Assembly (NCBI GenBank): GCA_035550215.1
Contig: DASZPM010000033.1
Location: 62,001 to 126,000 of the forward strand
Direction: 5' to 3'
From: JABDFW01 sp035550215
Lineage (GTDB): Bacteria; Bacteroidota; Bacteroidia; Chitinophagales; Chitinophagaceae
Length of the DNA: 64,000 nt
Shown here: one piece after another, positions 60,986 through 64,000 of the stretch
Layout: each line of letters begins with the position of its first letter
How positions within the stretch are numbered: position 1 is the stretch's first letter
The notes under the pieces: generated by a model
Seen by the model: the letters and a program-made list of their open reading frames with translations, nothing else
What the model was told of the DNA's origin: nothing
Database searches by the model: none
Made by a program: the position numbers and the translations under genes

Positions 60986-61633
60986 TCAGCTAATTTCCAG
61001 GCGGAGGATTTTTATTTGCTGGTTTTTAAGGTTTTCAATCATACCCTTTTCAGCAAGCTTTTTCATTAAGCGTGAAATTACCTCGCGGGAGGAGTTGAGC
61101 TCCTGCGCTATTTCTGTGTGATTGATGAAGAGAATATCTGTTTTAAGCGTTTCCTGCTGCCTTTTAAAGTAAAAGAGCAGTCGTTCATCCATATTCCTGA
61201 AGGCAATATGGTCAATGGTAAGTAACAGTTCCTGGAAACGGCTGCGGTAATTATCCAGCACAAAATAATACCATGTTTTATAATGCAGCATCCATTTATC
61301 CATAAACTCAAGCGGCACGGTAATTACTTCCGTATCGGCGGAAGCGGCAATTTTTAGCTGGCTTATTTGCTGCCGCGTGGCGCATATCATTGAGAGGGCG
61401 CAGGCCTGCCCGCCCTGCAGGTAATACATAAAATATTCATTGCCTTCCTCATCCTCCCTGAAAATTTTTACCAGGCCGCTTACAACCAATAATACAGAAC
61501 GAAAGTATTGACCGGTTTTTACAAGCACATCGCCTTCTTTAAAAGTGCGCAGCGTTGCGTTGTTACCTATATCTTCCACAAGGCCTTTTTCAAACGAAGG
61601 GAATATTTCCTGTATAAGTTCAGTACTAATCAT
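60986..61633 (-). CDS. Crp/Fnr family transcriptional regulator
   Basis: A 215-residue regulator with an N-terminal cNMP-type beta-roll (about 20–115) and a C-terminal winged helix (about 150–215). The recognition helix reads NSSREVISRLMKKL; Arg, Glu and Arg in R-E-x-x-x-R are in the positions with which CRP reads GTGA. There is no Fnr-type four-Cys cluster. Two Cys (78 and 84, in GGQACALSMICA) lie near the effector pocket and could sense reactive sulfur or oxidants; that is a hypothesis. It is next to two GTGA-N6-TCAC sites. Confidence 0.92.
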   Translation of the reverse strand: MISTELIQEIFPSFEKGLVEDIGNNATLRTFKEGDVLVKTGQYFRSVLLVVSGLVKIFREDEEGNEYFMYYLQGGQACALSMICATRQQISQLKIAASADTEVITVPLEFMDKWMLHYKTWYYFVLDNYRSRFQELLLTIDHIAFRNMDERLLFYFKRQQETLKTDILFINHTEIAQELNSSREVISRLMKKLAEKGMIENLKNQQIKILRLEIS

Positions 61634-61687
61634 GCAGGGTAATTTTTTTTTGAAGGTTACGAACTACACTTGCCTGGCTGTAAATGT

Positions 61688-62161
61688 CTAAAATTCCTGG
61701 TTAGTTACGGGCGGCGCAGACGGTATTTTTATTTTATTAAAGTCATAATGTACCGCCTGGTGGCATTCATTACAGGTATTGGTAAGCAATATAAATCCTT
61801 TGTTGAAAGATGAACCACTCTGCTGGCTGATGGCAACATTTAAACTGTCCAGCGCCGGGTTTAACATGGTAACTAACTTAGATTCCGGCCTGTCGGCGGC
61901 ATAATGCTTAATATCATCCAGTGCCTCCATTATTTCGTGCATTTCAAAATCGGCCAGTTTCCAATTGGCCTTCTGCCCGGCAAAATACAGCTTGGCGTGG
62001 TGCAACTGTATATCGCTCATAAACTCTCCAAGGCCGGGTTTATAAGCGCTGTCCAATTGCCTTTGCAGGCTGTCAATTTTAGCCTGCATTTGCTGGTTAC
62101 CGGTGTTGCAGGCTAATACAATAACAGAAAACAGCAAAGCCGCGGCGATAAACTTTTTCAT
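61688..62161 (-). CDS. Lipoprotein with one heme c-type motif
   Basis: A 157-residue lipoprotein (signal MKKFIAAALLFSVIVLAC, Cys18). A coiled-coil-like stretch (QQMQAKIDSLQRQLDSAY) leads into a helical region ending in CNECHQAVHYDF, a CxxCH motif near residue 133. The all-helical pattern suggests a cytochrome c'-like bundle. It lies downstream of the GMC/subunit-3 genes and might accept their electrons, but a terminator separates them, so this is only a suggestion. Confidence 0.82.
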   Translation of the reverse strand: MKKFIAAALLFSVIVLACNTGNQQMQAKIDSLQRQLDSAYKPGLGEFMSDIQLHHAKLYFAGQKANWKLADFEMHEIMEALDDIKHYAADRPESKLVTMLNPALDSLNVAISQQSGSSFNKGFILLTNTCNECHQAVHYDFNKIKIPSAPPVTNQEF

Positions 62162-62183
62162 ACTAACTGTTTTACAACTGTAA

Positions 62184-62218
62184 TAAAAAAAGCCTCCCGG
62201 CTTGCAACGGGGAGGCTT
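62184..62218 (-). terminator. Terminator after the subunit-3 gene
   Basis: The stem AAGCCTCCC / GGGAGGCTT has an 11-base loop and is followed on the minus strand by a run of seven to eight T. Confidence 0.8.
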
Positions 62219-62236
62219 CTCTGTACTGTCAATGTA

Positions 62237-62899
62237 TTAGTAGCTGGCACATTCCTTCATTTCTTTTTCAGTGTATGCCAGGCCGTATTGCTTTAACACA
62301 TCATCGGGTACGCCATTCCATTCAGTAATGGTGTTGCCTATATAACCCAGGTCATGTACCATGCCTATTTCTGAAGTATAAAACCCGGTAGCTGTTAAAT
62401 TGCGCATAAGGTTAAAAAAGTTAACCCCCTGCGTGTCTTCCGGCTTTGCTTTTTTAGGATAGGCTATGGCGTCAACCATTTCCATTTGCTGCTGCTGCGT
62501 GCAATCAGTAAAAGCATTTCCATACAGCGCCAGGCATTTCATATCAAGCCAGCGCAGGCCGCCGCGCATAGGCACCTGGTGCTGCGGCATATCCTTAACA
62601 ATATACTCAATAAAATCAGGCACTTTGGCATCGCTTGCGCTGCCGCTCACCGCGTCTTTGGGTATTATTATATCGCCAAGCAATGTAATTGTTGCCATTT
62701 CGGCCGGTGTAAAAAATGTGGGTTCGGCATCAATAGCCTTTTGGCGCTCCTGTTCTTCTTTCATACGGTTGTAGCCGTCTGTCGGGGTCACCGTGGTGCT
62801 CCCTGTTACTTGCTTATCGCCAGGTTTACAGGCTTCCACCAATACGCCTGTTGATATGCCGCCTATCAGCAGGGCCTTAATCGATTTTCTTCTGTCCAT
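62237..62899 (-). CDS. Gluconate 2-dehydrogenase subunit 3 family protein
   Basis: A 220-residue small subunit of a periplasmic flavin dehydrogenase. The N-terminus MDRRKSIKALLIGGISTGVLVEAC has a twin-Arg-like RRKS and a lipobox-like VEAC, so it may be Tat-exported and lipidated. The core shows FFTPAEMATITLLGDIIIPKDAVSGSASDAKVPDFIEYIV, typical of the family. It helps mature or export the GMC-type large subunit encoded just upstream (63008 onward), with a 108-base gap holding an inverted repeat. Confidence 0.88.
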   Translation of the reverse strand: MDRRKSIKALLIGGISTGVLVEACKPGDKQVTGSTTVTPTDGYNRMKEEQERQKAIDAEPTFFTPAEMATITLLGDIIIPKDAVSGSASDAKVPDFIEYIVKDMPQHQVPMRGGLRWLDMKCLALYGNAFTDCTQQQQMEMVDAIAYPKKAKPEDTQGVNFFNLMRNLTATGFYTSEIGMVHDLGYIGNTITEWNGVPDDVLKQYGLAYTEKEMKECASY

Positions 62900-62917
62900 A
62901 TTTTGTTATTTTAGTTA

Positions 62918-62997
62918 CCGGTTACCTGTTACAGGTTTCCAGGCTATCAATATTTTTAATACCTTACAATAACCGGCAACCTGTAACAAGTAACCGG
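62918..62997. repeat. Inverted repeat between the GMC and subunit-3 genes
   Basis: The arms at 62918–62937 and 62978–62997 (AACCTGTAACAAGTAACCGG) pair at 19 of 20 bases around a 40-base loop. It lies between two co-directional genes, so an RNA stem-loop that separates or stabilises them is possible. Confidence 0.6.
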
Positions 62998-63007
62998 CAA
63001 GGATGCT

Positions 63008-64000
63008 TTACACCCCGTTTGACGGAATGTTATTCTTTTTCAATTCGCTTACCAGGTTCTCGCTGGCGCGCATTGAAAGTGCCAGTATCGTCCAGGTAAT
63101 ATTTTTATCACCCTGGCTTACAAACTGGCCACCATCTACACAAAACAGGTTTTTACATTCATGCGCCTGGCTCCAGCTATTCAGCGGGCCGTCCTTAGGG
63201 CTTGCCGCCATACGCACGGTACCGGCTTCATGAATAATATTACCCGGTGCATGCAGGCCATAATTATTTTCGGGGCCATCGTCGCCGCCCCAGGTAATAA
63301 CCGCGCCCATAGCATGCAGTATTTCGGCAAAGGTTTCCTTCATGTGTTTAGCCTGCTTAATCTCATAATCGGTATAAGTAGTATTAAACCTCAATACAGG
63401 AATACCGTATTTATCAACCACGTTAGGGTCAATTTCGCAAAGGCTTTCTCTTCTTGCCACAGCCTCGCCACGGCCGGCCATACCTACGTGGGCGCCAAAA
63501 AAGTAACGGTAATCTTCTTTTAAAGAAGCGCCATAGCCGCCGGCTTCTTTCTGCTTGCCTTTTATTTTATAGGTGCCGTTAAGGTTTTCAATGCCCCAGC
63601 TAAAGCCATAGAGAGGCATGCCAAAACCACCGCCATACTCAATATGGTAACCACGGGGGAAGTCGAGTTTTTTATTATCAAGCCACCACGGTGAGTAAAC
63701 GTGCATACCGCCAACGCCGTCTTCATTGTAACGCTTACGGTCAAATAATTCGGGGATGATGCCACCCATATCTGCGCCGGTTGAGTCGTGCAGGTATTTA
63801 CCCACCACATCGCTGCTGTTGGCAAGGCCGTTGGGGTGGCGGGATGATTTTGAGTTAAGCATTAAACGCGCACTTTCGCAGGCGCTGGCAGCCAGTATAA
63901 CTGTTTTGCCGCTTACCTGGTACTCCTGCATATCATCTTTGCTTACATAAGAAACACCTGTTGCAAGGCCCTCGCTGTTTGTCATTATCTCGCGGGCCAT
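63008..64000 (-). CDS. GMC family oxidoreductase, C-terminal part
   Basis: The 5' part is outside the window; 330 residues are visible. The frame shows the GMC large-subunit features SGKTVILAASACESARLMLNSKSS, which is the FAD-binding region, and the C-terminal HEAGTVRMAASPKDGPLNSWSQAHECKNLFCVDGGQFVSQGDKNITWTILALSMR with the catalytic His-Asn pair. It is the FAD subunit of a gluconate- or sorbitol-type dehydrogenase acting in the periplasm. Its small subunit follows at 62237–62899. Confidence 0.9.
   Translation of the reverse strand: MAREIMTNSEGLATGVSYVSKDDMQEYQVSGKTVILAASACESARLMLNSKSSRHPNGLANSSDVVGKYLHDSTGADMGGIIPELFDRKRYNEDGVGGMHVYSPWWLDNKKLDFPRGYHIEYGGGFGMPLYGFSWGIENLNGTYKIKGKQKEAGGYGASLKEDYRYFFGAHVGMAGRGEAVARRESLCEIDPNVVDKYGIPVLRFNTTYTDYEIKQAKHMKETFAEILHAMGAVITWGGDDGPENNYGLHAPGNIIHEAGTVRMAASPKDGPLNSWSQAHECKNLFCVDGGQFVSQGDKNITWTILALSMRASENLVSELKKNNIPSNGV

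Noticed and set aside
1..64000. CRISPR array, tRNA and rRNA genes, prophage or insertion-sequence transposase
   Set aside because: No regularly spaced repeats, no T-loop-like GTTCGAATCC patterns and no transposase, integrase or phage protein were seen.

Overview
The window comes from the chromosome of a Bacteroidota bacterium, most likely of the Chitinophagaceae type. The evidence is the gene families (BamD–omega–CoaBC–DUF4835–DUF4296 string, DUF1345, DUF6580, DUF6728, AraC with a DUF6597-like N-terminus, GH51 and GH9 secreted hydrolases), the many lipoproteins and signal peptides ending in AQ, and promoters with the Bacteroidota -7 box TAnnTTTG rather than TATAAT. There is no rRNA, no recognisable tRNA, no CRISPR array and no prophage. 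It is an ordinary chromosomal segment with one short accessory pocket and several patches of repeats.

Layout. 0–4 kb: start of a secreted protein (minus, cut by the window edge), then bamD, omega-like RNA polymerase subunit, coaBC, DUF4835 and DUF4296. 4–14 kb: a GH51 arabinofuranosidase broken by an in-frame amber codon, an alpha/beta hydrolase, a penicillin-acylase-type hydrolase, a lone receiver protein, a type II NADH dehydrogenase, a luciferase-like monooxygenase and a fatty acid desaturase. 14–15.4 kb: marR and a universal stress protein, with a palindromic operator candidate over the shared promoter region. 15.4–19 kb: a minus-strand run of serine hydrolase, alpha/beta hydrolase, an unknown secreted protein and a frameshifted DUF3830-like gene. 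19–22 kb: surE, a small membrane protein, lpxB, msrB and a DUF6728-like small gene. 22–28 kb: a second penicillin-acylase homologue and a small polysaccharide group (CapK-like, GT4, GT2). 28–41 kb: mixed housekeeping and metabolism (YraN, ManA, RNase HI, an APC permease followed by a GNAT–nitrilase fusion, amidohydrolase, 1-Cys peroxiredoxin, DinB, GT39, RimM).

41–48.7 kb: a LytS-like kinase, a CPA1 antiporter, a PHA-granule-region protein and a large GH9–polysaccharide deacetylase fusion lie between rimM and its usual partners rpsP and ffh. 48.7–52.6 kb: the accessory pocket. It holds two unknown AT-rich genes flanked by inverted copies of a dispersed repeat, a hairpin-dense non-coding tract, an AraC regulator and REP-like repeat units. 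52.7–57.5 kb: a secreted VOC protein, a heme-motif lipoprotein, an SRPBCC protein, threonine aldolase and a membrane protein.

57.7–61.6 kb is a reactive-sulfur module on the minus strand: Crp/Fnr regulator, TauE/SafE exporter, persulfide dioxygenase–rhodanese, rhodanese, a small membrane protein and thioredoxin. Two GTGA-N6-TCAC palindromes sit at exactly the same distance from two weak CAnnTTTG -7 boxes, in front of the exporter and the dioxygenase genes. The regulator has the CRP-type recognition residues (R-E-x-x-x-R) expected for GTGA half-sites. This is the best-supported regulatory finding here. 61.7–64 kb: a CxxCH lipoprotein, a gluconate-2-dehydrogenase subunit-3 protein and a GMC oxidoreductase cut by the window end, probably a periplasmic dehydrogenase system.
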